Positions 48,901 to 60,902 of a stretch of 64,000 nucleotides of DNA are shown here, piece by piece; position 1 is the first letter of the stretch, and every line of letters starts with the position of its first letter. Made by a program: the position numbers and the translations under genes. This stretch comes from Turnera subulata. Taxonomy: Eukaryota; Streptophyta; Magnoliopsida; Malpighiales; Passifloraceae. Below the pieces are notes generated by a model. That model saw nothing but the letters and a program-made list of their open reading frames with translations, searched no databases and was not told where the DNA came from. Location of the stretch: assembly GCA_028386065.3 (NCBI GenBank), contig JAKUCV010000418.1, forward strand, positions 409,195 to 473,194, in the 5' to 3' direction.

Positions 48901-50574
48901 ACTCAGAAGGAGCTTAACCTACGACAGAGACGTTGGGTTGAGTTACTTAATGATTATGACTGTACTATCGAGTATCACCCCGGAAAGGCTAATGTGGTAG
49001 CTGATGCCTTGAGCCGGAGACAATCCAAGGATACCTCCACCAGTTACTCGATGTCCTCACTTATCGAGCTAAGGAAGTTGGGAGTTGGTTTGGCAGTAGA
49101 GGATACGGGGGCTTTACTGGCTCACATGAGTGTCAAGTCTAACCTACGGGGATGGATAGTGGAGTTACAGGATGGAGATTCCGACCTGGTCAAGCTGAAA
49201 GAAGGAATAAGGAGTGGAAAGGAGGACAAGTTCCGTATAGCTGTTGATGGAGCACTGATGATCGGGGAACGGGTATGTGTACCCAATGTCAGCAATCTGC
49301 GTACACAGATCCTGGAAGAAGGACATATGACGCCATATGCGATGCACCCTGGAAGCACCAAGATGTACCAGAACCTGAAGAGCCATTTCTGGTGGCCTCG
49401 TATGAAGAAGGATGTAGCTGAGTATGTTGCAAGATGTCTCACTTGCCAACAGGTGAAGGCTGAGCATCAAGCTCCAGCAGGGAAGTTGAGGTCTTTGTCA
49501 GTGCCAGAATGGAAGTGGGAGATGATCACTATGGATTTTGTGGTTGGTTTACCGATGACTCGGAAGCAGCATGATGCCATTTGGGTCATAGTGGACCGGT
49601 TAACAAAATCTGCTCATTTTCTACCTATCCGCCAAACTGACACCATGGACACATTGGCGGGTAAGTATGTTGCTGAGATTGTGAGACTACATGGGATTCC
49701 AAAATCCATAGTCTCAGACAGAGATCCCAGATTCACATCACGATTTTGGAAGAGTTTACAAGCTGCTTTGGGAACCAAGTTGAGTTTCAGCACTGCTTTT
49801 CATCCTCAAACAGATGGACAGTCTGAGAGGACTATACAGACATTGGAGGATATGTTGAGGGCTTGTGCACTTAACTTCAGTGGGAGCTGGGATAAGTATC
49901 TACCCTTGGCAGAGTTTGCTTATAACAACGGCTACCATTCCAGCATTGGTATGCCACCATTTGAGGCTCTCTATGGAAGGAAGTGTAGAAGTCCAGTTTG
50001 TTGGGACGAAGAAGGCACGAGATTGATCGTTGGACCGGAGTTAGTTCAACAGACAGTGGACAAGATCCAGACGGTGAGACAGTGTATGAGAGCTGCTCAG
50101 GATCGGCAGAAGAGCTACGCCGACAAACACCGACGTGAGATGGAGTATAATGTTGGTGAAAAGGTTTTCCTCAGAGTAGCACCTTGGAAGGGTGTGATTA
50201 GGTTCGGCAAGAGAGGGAAGCTGAGCCCAAGGTATATTGGACCCTATGAGATCGTGGAGAGAATTGGACCACTAGCCTACAGGTTATCTTTACCTGATGA
50301 GCTATCACGTATTCACGACGTGTTCCATGTCTCTATGCTGAGGAGATATCGGTCGGATCCTAGTCACGTTGTAGCCCCAGCGGATGTTGAGGTAGCGGAG
50401 GATCTTACTTACACAGAAGTGCCGGAACAAATTCTTGCACGAGAAGTTCGGCAGTTGCGGAACCGTACCATTCCTATGGTTAAGGTCAAGTGGAGTAAGC
50501 ATTCCGCAAACGAGTCTACATGGGAGGTTGAAGAACACATGCGGTCCCAGTATCCGCATCTCTTCGCTGCATAG
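45952..50574 (+). pseudogene. Gag-pol polyprotein of the plus-strand gypsy element, one stop codon
   Basis: One frame of 1,541 codons from ATG 45952 to TAG 50572, broken only by an in-frame TAG at 46496-46498 within Gag (after ...FLSLRQ). Order: Gag domain (about residues 70-250), CCHC knuckle [14 protein letters not shown] (332-345), and aspartic protease with LIDPGA (D430; Pro in place of the usual Ser/Thr). Reverse transcriptase follows with [22 protein letters not shown] and FIDDILIYS (D766, D767), then RNase H ([13 protein letters not shown]). Integrase has an HHCC zinc region and a DDE core ([20 protein letters not shown]). The end is chromodomain-like ([19 protein letters not shown] through [12 protein letters not shown]). 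In related elements this polyprotein builds particles, copies RNA and integrates it, with the chromodomain steering the site. The stop could be a point mutation or could be read through; its context is not a known readthrough signal. Confidence 0.92.
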
Positions 50575-50600
50575 GAATGAATTTCGAGGACGAAATTCTT

Positions 50601-50614
50601 TTAAGGGGGTAGAC
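50601..50614 (+). other. Polypurine tract
   Basis: TTAAGGGGGTAGAC immediately before the 3' LTR, the start site of plus-strand DNA synthesis in LTR elements. The minus-strand element has the close form TTAAGGTGGGTAGGC at the same place. Confidence 0.85.
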
Positions 50615-53550
50615 TGTAACAGCCCGGGTAAAATTTATGTTTTTACCGGGACTGTAAAAGGACTTGTACAATAAATCATCATATGGAAATAAACTTTGGA
50701 AATTATTTCGAGGTAAACCGAGTAACGGATTCTGATTCCGAGTTTAACTCCATCTCCCGGATATTTTTGCGGAATTTTCGTGACAAGTTGGAATTTTCCG
50801 AATTAGGAAATGACGATTATACCCCTGAGTTTGTTAGGAAACCAAAGGAGACTAGAGGGGCACAATAGACCTTTTGTTGGGTCAAAATCTTCCTTTTATT
50901 CAATTGTGGGTGTGCACTATCACAGCTCCATTATCCACAAGTAGAGCACTACAACATTTTTTTTATTATCTCCTATCTTCCACAATATTTATGCTCAGCT
51001 TTTCCCTGTTATAAAACTCACCTTTGTTTTGCTTCTGCAAGCAAAACCCAGACACCTAGATACCTTCATACAACTCATTCTCCCCTGTACCAAAAAAATC
51101 TGCCCAACGTTTTACACCATAACCTACTGCTTTTACATAAAAAAAAAGAGAGAAAGATAGATAATTAAAAAAAAAAAAACAAAAGAACACAACACACATA
51201 ACACACCACTGCCGCCACCTCTCCACCACAAACCGCCACCGCAAACGCCATCGTAACCAACCCCCACCTCCTTCCTCTCTGCTCGCCGCCGCCGTCAAGG
51301 GGAGACAGCCGAGGAAGACGCAACCACCAACACCTCCTCCTCGCGTCAAAACGTCACCACCATCTTGCCTTGCCGCCTGCAGAACCACCGACGCTGCCTC
51401 CCCACTTCCTCGCCGACGCCACAGCAGGTCACGCCGACGCCGCCATCGACGTCCTCCACCTGCAGATCCGCCACCTCGCTCTCCTTGCAGCAGCACAACC
51501 ACCGCGGCGCTCAACCGTTACCGACCAGTGGAGAGGAGCCGACGAATCGCCGCCCCTCATCTCGGTGCCGACGTCGTATTCCTTCTCTGCAGCGGCGCCT
51601 CTCACCGTCCGTCAGCCGCCACGCCTACAGCGCCGTCCCCACGCCTCGCTCCTGTCGCCCGTGCCGCCGTTGCCGACACCTGCAGCAAGGTGAGCCCGAG
51701 GTAAATGGTGACCGGGTGTGTAGAGTCTGGGTCGCGGGTGACCCGGTGTGGATGGGTATGGGTTGTGGGTTTGTGGGTTGTGTGTGAATGGGCTTGGCTT
51801 TGGTTTAGGCTAGTTAGAATAGTTTGGGACTTGAGTTTGGTTGGGCTAGTGACCTTGCTGGGCTGCTGAGTGCTGGGCCTGCTGCATGGACCTACCTGGA
51901 CTCCATGTAGTGGGCTGGACAACACTGTTCACAGCCCAGATGGCCCAGTCCAACATTTAAAAAAAAATAATAATAAATAATAATAATAATAATAGATGAT
52001 AATAATAAATCTGACATATATAAATAATATGGCTATATTTGGAAACTAAATTAGGGAGATATTAGGGAAACATGAGATATAGAAAATAATTAATACTCAT
52101 GTATTCGGGAAGAATTTAGGAAAAATGTATAAGTATATCAATAACGCCATAATAGATATTTTAGTAAAGGATATGATTAAAGTGTACCGGAAAATATATA
52201 TAGGCGTGTTTAATTTCAGAAAAAATATTATTCTATGATAATTATAATTTTTGGGAAAGAAGATAAGTAATAGTAATAATAATTTTCGTGGAATCTTTTG
52301 GGAAGGGTGTTGTCAACGAAAATACCGGAATAATAACTAGGAATAAGTATAGAATAGTATTTTGACACAGGAATAGTAATAGAGAAATAAAATGACAACG
52401 GGGCTTCACCGGGACGTAGACGAACCAGTTTAGAATTTATTCATACAGTACTGCATCATTCGCATTTATGTGCATCTTATGTGAGTATATGCTATTGTTT
52501 GCTATTTAGGAGCTGATAACGAACAGTATCCCGAGGAACCGGAGCCGGGACAATTTGAGGACTTCCAGGAGTAGGGAAATCGGCTAAGGTGAGGATGGAT
52601 AACCTTTGATATGTTGCACATGATGCTGTGTTTGTTTTTCTGTGTTTATTTTGCCTGATTGAACTGCTGAGCCAAATGAGTTGATTTCGGTAATATTGTT
52701 ATGGTTGTTGATTGGTTGAGTGTGAATATACCGACATGATAAGATAATAGGGTAATTAGACGTTGTATTGACGACTTTATTGTCACGTGGAAAGTAGAGA
52801 TCTGACTCGATGGGTAAAGACTGTTTCGTGGTGGCCATGACCTGGGTTCTTGTGGAAGCATGTCTATGCTTGGGATGTCTATCCCGTGATTATTTTTGGG
52901 ATGTCTATCCCTGGGTTCGTATTTTTGGGATGTCGATCCCTGGGTTCTCTTGGTTTTGGTCTGGCACCCGAAATATGTTGATATCCAGGTCTAATCCCTA
53001 GCTTGTCCAGTGACGGGGCCCGGAAGATAAAATTGGAATTAAAAGTAATTATTCTTTTGGTCTTGGCTCAGTTATATTCTGATTGTTTCACTGTTATGCC
53101 TATTGCTGGAATTTTTATTTCGAAAGTATTGTGATGCATGCATATTACTGTTTATCCTTCGTCGGTGAGCACTTCGGACTCACCCCTCGCCTGCGGGGTT
53201 TCATCCCGTAGGATGAGTTATTCGTAGTACAGGTACGTGGTTCGGCCAGCTACTGCTTCTACTCCACCAGACCCCAGATCCATACCTCCGCTGCATCTCA
53301 TTCTAAGTCTCCCGCTGCTGATATTTTATTTGTTGCTGTACCATGAATTATATGTTTTGCGATATTACGTATTGTATGATTCTGCTATTGCTGTTGTGAT
53401 TTGAATAATGGTCCCCGGGATCGGGTGACGGATGTTATATTTGAGATTGCTTGTATTGTATTCTGTAATGTATGTGCTGTCTGCTACTGTAGTAAGAACA
53501 GTTCTGGCACGTGTTTACCGTGTACGGTAAATACGGGTCGGGGCGTTTCA
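50615..53550 (+). repeat. 3' LTR of the plus-strand gypsy element
   Basis: 2,936 bp, TGTAACAGCCC to GGGGCGTTTCA, followed by the GTTTC duplication. It lacks the 181-bp duplicate, the NN and the 56-bp tandem unit of the 5' LTR, and is probably the truer version of the family LTR. Confidence 0.94.
51365..52574 (+). CDS. Putative split ORF inside the 3' LTR (plus-strand element)
   Basis: Inferred gene. The first exon is 51365-51689 (325 nt), Pro/Ser/Arg/Thr-rich with no known domain, ending CAGCAAG|GTGAGC in phase 1. After an AT-rich 820-bp intron the acceptor TGCTATTTAG (52500-52509) opens a 65-nt segment to TAG (52572-52574). Joining keeps the frame and gives 129 residues with an acidic tail (DNEQYPEEPEP, then GQFEDFQE). 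The GC-rich first exon and AT-rich intron contrast sharply, as in real plant exon-intron pairs. The counterpart in the other element has the same phases and the same 65-nt length. Role unknown. It might be only a spliced untranslated leader. Confidence 0.4.
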
Positions 53551-53555
53551 GTTTC

Positions 53556-55830
53556 TCTATAATCTATGAATGGATTCATTGTTATTTTATATGGATAAAA
53601 AGTTAATAAATTTATTTTCAAATAAATAACTACCACTACAAATTTTATGATTTTCCTCCAATACCTTAATTAATTTACCTATTTTAAATGAACAAAATTT
53701 GGAATATAACCATCAAGTTTTACTTGTCCATAATAATCTGTAACTTAACATACTAAAAAATTCTTACCACTAAATTAATGTACCCGATTAAAAAATTATG
53801 AGTTGGCACGGTGGATAGGAAGAAGTTAGAACATATAGGCAAAACTAACAAAACGATAATTTCGTGTAAGGGGTGAAATAAAGAAAATTTCGTTAGTTTT
53901 TAGATGGAAGTAATGGAATAAAGAAAACAAAAGGATTTACCTACCATACTATCGTACTTTTTTCCCTCTAGTTACCTAGAAAATTCGCTCACAAATACAC
54001 AATGTAGTAAAGAAATTGTGAGCGTCTTGGTAGTTGAGAATTTAAAGACGAATGACCAATATGCAAACACGAAAAAGAGCTAGAAGGAATTCATGGTACA
54101 CAAACATTGATTGGATGCTTGTCTGTCGTCTCCCTCTGGACCAACAGCCCAATTAGGATCAACTATTAGTTCAATTGTTCGCATTTCTAATTCGAAGCCC
54201 TAAGTAATTTTGCAAATTTTTACCGTGGATTCTTCCACCATGCAGTTTTTTTAAAAAAAAAAAATTAGGAAAATTTTCGAATTCCGTGGATTACTTGATT
54301 GAATACTCCACTACTCTAGATTGAGCCATTGGGATTTTAACTCAAGTCAACATCAACCTATATAGAGTCCATAGATATTCTAGATTCATTCTCTTATTGG
54401 TTGGGTAAGGGATTCAATTGGAGTTGGAAAGCAAGCCAAATCATTCAACAAAGGCTGCATTGCGTAGAAAGAAGCCTGGCAATGCAAGAAGTTGTGGTAT
54501 TCGATTCTTTGGAAAGGCAAGAAAAGTTGGAGAAAAAAAAAATTAACCTTGAAATTGGACAAGGCAACGGAAAAGAAAAGAGAGACTTTGGCAAAAGAAA
54601 ATATCCAGAGAGAATAGTTGAAAATAAAGCATCCATAATTTAATTATGTGACTGAACCAGCAGGCAGCAGCAGCCTTCGGTGGAAAGTGGTGGTGGGCCG
54701 GTGGGGTTTACCTCTGGCCCAATCCACGGTTGACAGTGGATCTCCTGCTGTGATGCCATTGGTATTTATTTAGGTTGGTTTGCCCAGAATGCTACGTCTC
54801 TACGACGGTGGGAAAACTGGCCGTTTAACAATTAGTGGCTACGATTTATTTTGGCACTTCTCATCCAGATAAACAAAAAAAAAGTAAAATTGTCATATTT
54901 TCTATAAACTATTAAAATTGTATTGCGGTCATATATTAGAGAGTAGATGATGACTCGAATTGTTTTCTTCATTTGGAAAACCTAAATATTTACTGGAGTT
55001 TTGCAAATCAAATCAAAATTTATACTATTCCTAAGAAAACCAAAATATAAAAACATAGTCTAAAACCAATTATCGAAGTTGTCATTCAATTCTATGGCTA
55101 TTTTTTTTTTGCTATCGAAATGCATAAAGTAATAGGTCTTTTCATCTTAATTCCACTAAATATCTTAATTGTATTAAACTAACCCGGCAGCAAGTTTTAG
55201 GACACATGGTTTTAGACTTCTGGTGGAATTTGAGGAAGAGGTTTCACGATGCATTTGGTCACCTTATTATTGTCAAGTTTGTGATTATCAAGGCATTCCC
55301 AATCTCGGTTGGATTAGGTAATATAAACCAATTTGATGTTAAAAAAGATTGAAAATGCTACTAACTCCAAATTTGCAAATATTATTCTACCTAATTGAAA
55401 ACTGCTGAAATAAAAACTTATCAGATACAGGAACGTGGCAAATAAATACATTCTGTAGGAAGAAAGGGCAGTCGTTTTCAGAGCTAAAAAAAACTAAAAG
55501 TGATACAACATGGCTAGGTAGGCCAATTAGTCCAACTTTATCCATTATAAGTGTTGGTGTTGTGGCAAAAAACTAGGACTAATAACGTTGGGATAAAGAC
55601 AGGTAACAGAAAAGAAGAAAGAAGAAGAAATAGAGGCGCAAAACGCAAGTTGAACGCAGTTAGGACAGGCAAGCAATTGCTTTTTAATATATGCAAGTTG
55701 TTGTGGCCTTAAAAAAAAAAAAACGAAATTTAACCAGCCAGAAATTTCTGGTTTACAAGGCAAGTGACTCGCAACAATTGTTACACACATTGGAAGGCCC
55801 CTAACAAATCACCAATACAGTACACAGAAA
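53556..55830. other. Intergenic region
   Basis: No gene recognised. The short frames at 54401-54643 (Lys/Glu-rich) and 55545-55790 show no known domain or conserved pattern. AT-rich with scattered A-runs. Confidence 0.5.
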
Positions 55831-56989
55831 AAAGATAGAGAGAGAGATAAAATAGCAAGAAGAAACTAGATAACGTTGAGAGAGAGAGGGAGAGAGGACC
55901 CCATTTGAGTAGAGAGCGAGAGAGAGAGAGACATATATGGAAACAAGGGGTAGAGCAAACAGAAGAGAAGAGAGTCCACGGAGGAGGAGAAAGAGGAAGA
56001 TTCTATGAAAACTAGGATTTGGGTAGTTGTTTTGATGGTTTGTTTTGCTTGGTATTTTGCTTAGCTGACCTTTAAAGCACTTTTTGGTTGTGGGTTTGAT
56101 CGGTGGATGAGGTTTGGGCAGGCCAGCATAGCCTGGGATGATTTGTCTGGTTTATGTATGATCACAGGCTTAGATGGTGCGTTTTGTTTTTGTTTTCTTT
56201 TCTTTTTTCTTTTTCTGGTTCTCTGTTTTGTTGTTTTGTGTCTTCAATGAGAATTTTGAGGATTAGCTTCGATGTTGTAGGCATCCGTTGGTTGAAACTA
56301 AACTTTGTTGTGTTTGTATTTGCTTGCCCAGAAAATCGAGGTGGAGAAAAATAGGGTCTTGGGTTTTTCTGTTGTTATTGTCCGGTTTTAAACTAGTTAA
56401 AACTTCTACTTAGAAGAATGCTTGTGTCTGGTTGAGTGGAATGGAGGATTTAGTTTTATCTGGACTAGAGCTAGAATGTTGATGTGACTTGTTGCGGGAG
56501 TCGAAGCATTGCCTTGGCTTCTAACTTTAAAGTATCAAAACAATATCTTTTCATGACCAACATGTTGATGCAAGACTCGTGCTTTTTTCATTCCCTATCA
56601 TTGTCTCATCAAGCTGATGTATCTTCGTTTAAAATGATTTTCAGGTTAGGGCATTGGTTTCTGTGGAGTTGTAAAGATTTCTGGCTTGCTCAAGTTTGTC
56701 TACGCAATATGGAAGTGGACCTTATGGAATGGAAGATGGCAATCGTATTTCCTGAAAACGACATTCATATAGGTCCAGAATGCTATATTAACGGTGCGAA
56801 ATCTAAGGATTGAAGTTTTTTAGGCCACAGAAAGGATTGGAAGGTTTCTGTGTCATCGGTACACTTAGTTAGGGATATTGTTGTTGATTGGAGGTTTTGC
56901 TGGTGACTAATAAAAAAGGAGTGCTTATAAGTTGATAAGGTAGCTGTTAGAGGACCCTCTTATCTTTCAGAAAGACAAAAGCTTGCAAA
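55830..56989 (+). promoter_or_regulatory. Promoter and 5' UTR region of the Atos-like gene
   Basis: A GA-repeat tract (55835-55932) resembling plant GAGA-type leader sequences precedes the gene. The long distance from here to the ATG at 56990, and the TTTTCAG acceptor-like site near 56642, suggest one or more 5' UTR introns. The exact transcription start and splice sites cannot be fixed. The open frames at 56154-56354 and 56484-56813 lack known domains and are probably leader or intron sequence. Confidence 0.4.
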
Positions 56990-59900
56990 ATGGGCTTGCC
57001 TCAGGTGTCCTCCGGTAGCATAGCTGAGGAAGTGGCAGCATCCCTCAGCACCTTTGTGCAAACCCATCCTCGGGTTGTTGCTATGAGCAATTGTGATTTG
57101 AGTGGGATGCATTGTGGGAACCTTGGGAATCGGATGCAGATAGATTTCCCCAGCTCTTCTTTTGGAGATCACCAAAGGAAAACCAATGTTGAACATAAGA
57201 ATGGATGGCTAACCCATAAAAGTGGACAGAATATTCAGACAGCAGTTCCTAGAATTGTCGGATTTGAATCCAGAGGATTGAATTCTCCTTCCAACGTACT
57301 TAATGGAAGCCAATCTGCATCAACTGTGGTCAGAATCAACAATGATGCAAATGAGGCTACTGGATCACTAGTCCGGAAACGCCTATTGTCCCCTTTGAGT
57401 GGAATGCTTGTCCCGGATCAATTCAATGGCGAGTCGCTGGATATTGGTGGTATTTCTCAAAGTCATCTTCTCAATGCCAACGGTAATTATACAGTATCTA
57501 TCTCTCAGGAGCATAAGAAAGCTCATATCAGCAATGCCAACCATTTGAATTCTTCCAGCCGGTCTGCATCTGGCCTTCTAGAATGGAAAAAACCACAGGG
57601 TGATTCTTGTTCATTAAACTCCATATTCTATACAGATGGACCTGTGCTTTGGAACAGCGGAAATAAAGTTGTATCACCATCTGGACTTGGTGGTTACATA
57701 GAATCAACAAAGGCAAAGTTTCAAACTGGACCAATTGCAATACCTGTTAAAAAGGCGGGATCACCCCCCTTGTCATTGTCTCCTCTTGGTCCAAAGCTCC
57801 CTGAAAGAATGGAGTCTTCTACAAAGTTAGATGATAAGTGTATAACCTTCAAAGATGTTGAGAAGTTGCTTGATGAAAATATCTCCGGAATATTACCGTC
57901 TGAGAAAAATGAGGATTTCAGGAGGTTGAATGAAACATTGCCAGACTTTGATAATTTGAACAAGCAGTTTGAAGCATTTACTCCTGATATTGCCAGCTCT
58001 GTCCATCAGCCTTGGGATGAGGACTCAAATATTTCTCCACAACATTCCAGATTGGGTAGAAGTAATAGTGGACTTTCTGTAAGAAGGTCTTTAGTTGGTT
58101 CTTTTGAGGAGTCCCTACTATCTGGTCGCTTATCGTCTGGTAAAGTTTGTCAGGTTAGCACTTGTCTGTTGTGAAATATGGTGATAGTCATGTTGCAAAA
58201 TTAAGAAAAGAGTTGCTGAACCACATAATTTATCCAGCCATAAGTTTTTTAACCCTGCTTTTTATTGCTTATGTTGTTCAGAGAATCAATGGGTTCCTTG
58301 CTGTTCTTAATGTCACTGGAGGGAATTTCTCACCACAATCTCAGAAGCTTCCATTTACAGTGAATAGTGTTGATGGAGATAACTTCTTGCTTTACTATTC
58401 ATCAATAGATCTAAGTAGGAATTCATCATCTAACAAATGTGGTGATCCAAAATTGAGAAGGAGCCTTAGCAATGATGGTTCAAGAGCAGAAAGCAGGATA
58501 CGAATACCTATGAAGGGGAGAATACAATTGGTAAATTTCTTCCCTTTTATTTTGTATGGTGATGAGCAATTAAGAAAATTAAGAAGAAATAGTTGCAGGA
58601 AAGAGCAATCGTTCAAGACAGAACTATACGGGAGCAAGTTTTTTGTGGCTTTTGTTTTTCCTTCTGCAATCCTCTTCCTTAATCTCCTTATTCAAGGAAT
58701 ACGCTTATCAGTTCACTTAGAAGTAAAACATAGGAATGGAACATGAAACTTCTGTACTAAGATTGAATATTATAATATTCTACCTAAATTAGGGGAATCT
58801 GTCAGATTACCAACTATCCAAACTTTCTTGTCATCAGGCAACAACATGACACTAACCTCCCGATTTGGCTTGGCAGGTTCTCAGCAATCCTGAAAAAACA
58901 CCCGTTCACACTTTTTTTTGCAACTATGATTTGACTGACATGCCACCTGGTACCAAGGTAAGTTGGGACAACAAATTACATGATTCTGTTAGTACTTAGT
59001 AGTAATGGGGTCTTGGAGCTCTACACAATTACTTTATTGTCAACAACTATACCTTTTTCTCTCTTGGAGAAAGAAATCAAAGATTATAGCTTATTGTTAA
59101 CAATTGTTGAATGTTGTGACTGAATCTCTCGAGCAACATTTATGTACTGAATCCTTGAGTAGGTTAACTTTGCGTATTACTCTGTTTTTGTTTAAATTAC
59201 ATGGCATTTGCTCGCTGATTATGTGTTTTTCCCCTTGACCTTTGTGCATTTGTTTTGCAGACATTTTTGCGCCAGAAAATAACCTTATCCTCCACTGCAC
59301 CAAACCCATCTCCTGGGAATGGAAAAAGTAGCGACAACTCTGGCATCAATAGTGATGCCGATCTGTCTTCCCCCTCAAGCAATGATCATTCTTTGCTGTC
59401 CCAGTGGGATACTTCCAACTCAAATGGTAATGTGCATAATATGGGGTCTCTGAATAGCCGTAAAATCAATACAGAATATACAAATACTGGTGTAGAGGGT
59501 AGCTGCCGTCCAGATTCTTCCACTGTAGATATAAACAAATCTGTACATAGCCCTTCAAAGGCCAACGAGAACAATAATGGATCTGGTGTTCTGCGTTATG
59601 CACTTCATCTCCGTTTTCTTTGCCCTTTTCCCAAAAAGTGCTCGAGGTCGGTCCACAGGTGCAAATCTGATCCTTTATCTGCCCCGGGAGGAAACAACCC
59701 GGACATTGGTGGGGAACGGCGATTCTACTTGTACAGTAACATGAGGGTAGTGTTCCCTCAACGCCATTCAGATGCTGATGAAGGCAAGGTATGTTTTGTG
59801 CATTCACTGATAAATTGCAACACTTTAGAATGATACATATTGGCCATGCACCCAGCATTCAGTATGGTTAGCAGATCACAAAATCTCTTCAGGGTTTTGC

Positions 59901-60075
59901 CTTGGTGAGGCTTTAGGGTAGCATCATAGTTGCAATTAAGAATTTACCCTAAATGCAAGTACCTTTAGACTCATGTATACCGCAGTCCTCCTGTCTAACA
60001 AAACTCATTATGCTTGCCTTGCAGCTAAATGTGGAATACGACTATCCATCAGATCCCAAGTACTTCGACATCTAA
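56990..60075 (+). CDS. Atos-like protein (DUF4210/FAM214-type), five exons
   Basis: Exons are 56990-58153, 58282-58530, 58877-58957, 59261-59788 and 60025-60075, all GT-AG with intact phase, encoding 690 residues. The start [19 protein letters not shown] follows an in-frame-clean leader. The first exon encodes a long Ser/Asn-rich, probably disordered region. Conserved parts come late: [20 protein letters not shown] with a basic [12 protein letters not shown] segment, then [19 protein letters not shown] with [16 protein letters not shown], then LRYALHLRF and [15 protein letters not shown], ending [12 protein letters not shown]. These match the two blocks of the Atos family (Drosophila atossa, human ATOSA/ATOSB), in which DUF4210 precedes the 'chromosome segregation during meiosis' domain. 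Animal members act as transcription regulators. The plant role is not established, so any function here is inference. Confidence 0.9.
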
Positions 60076-60175
60076 TTGCTCAATATTTGGCATGAACAAC
60101 CCTTGTACATATGTGTAAATGTTAGCTTGATGAGGCGTAAGCCTGCTTAATTTGTACAGATTTTTCATTTTTCTC

Positions 60176-60181
60176 AATAAA
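60176..60181 (+). terminator. Polyadenylation signal of the Atos-like gene
   Basis: AATAAA 101 bp after the stop codon, in a T-rich 3' UTR (TTTTTCATTTTTCTC just before). Placement fits a plant near-upstream element. Confidence 0.6.
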
Positions 60182-60738
60182 TTAGATGATTTAATTTAAA
60201 TGATTATGTGGCAGTACACTCGAATCAGTCTTGTTTGATCATTCGAATGACGCGAACTCCCCTAGCCAACATTTTTCTTATAGTGGAAAAAGGTGAAGTA
60301 AATATATGTTAATTCTGATCTGCAATCACTTCTAATCACAAGGAGCTTCACAAACTCTATAGCATAATTAGTCAAAGGCAATCGATCGAACTTTCTAGAG
60401 CGGAAGTGTATTTTTAAGAAAACCATCCACCAAAACGAAAACCACCCTGAGCTAGCTTGAAATGAACAAATAGACTGGCTAGGTAAAAGTAAGAAATATG
60501 GGCTCGAAAATAAGCACAAGCATTGTTATTTTCTGCCCTTTCCTCAGACAAACTTGAAATTTCAAACTGGTCACTTTCACAACTTAATTACTTGCACACT
60601 TTTGCGAAGGGATTTATTTTACAAGTAGAATGATTGGCAATATCAGCAATTTTGAGATGATATCTCATTCCATCTATAGCAACTATTTCCATAACTAAAA
60701 TTTCTCTTTTTCTTTTTCTTTTTCTCTTTTATATTAGT

Positions 60739-60902
60739 CGATGAAGGTGGGAATTGAACCCAAGACTTAATCCCACTTATTTTTACACAAGAGTACCAAT
60801 GACAAATAGTGAGTACACAAGAGTACGATGAAGGTGGGAATTGAATCCAAGACTTCATCGCTCTCACTTTTTACACAAGAGTGCCATTGACAAATAGTGA
60901 GT
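60739..60902. repeat. Two-copy direct repeat of about 75 bp
   Basis: 60739-60813 and 60826-60902 share CGATGAAGGTGGGAATTGAA, then CCAAGACTT, ACACAAGAGT and GACAAATAGTGAG, with several substitutions between. Confidence 0.8.

Larger units (their letters stand above)
42635..53550 (+). mobile_element. Ty3/gypsy chromovirus (Tekay-like), nearly intact
   Basis: A 10.9-kb element with LTRs at 42635-45827 and 50615-53550 and a perfect GTTTC duplication (42630-42634 and 53551-53555). A candidate primer site, TGGTAGCGGAGCAGG, starts three bases after the 5' LTR (45831). The polypurine tract TTAAGGGGGTAGAC ends at 50614, directly before the 3' LTR. The internal region has one gag-pol frame with a single stop. 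The two LTRs differ by few substitutions (for example 42687 G against 50667 T, and 42753 C against 50733 T). This suggests recent insertion, apart from a duplication and a probable assembly error in the 5' LTR. It is the same family as the element at 19474. Confidence 0.95.

Noticed and set aside
46540..50559. Minus-strand frames of 70-135 codons within the plus-strand gag-pol
   Set aside because: Antisense shadows of a long conserved coding frame.
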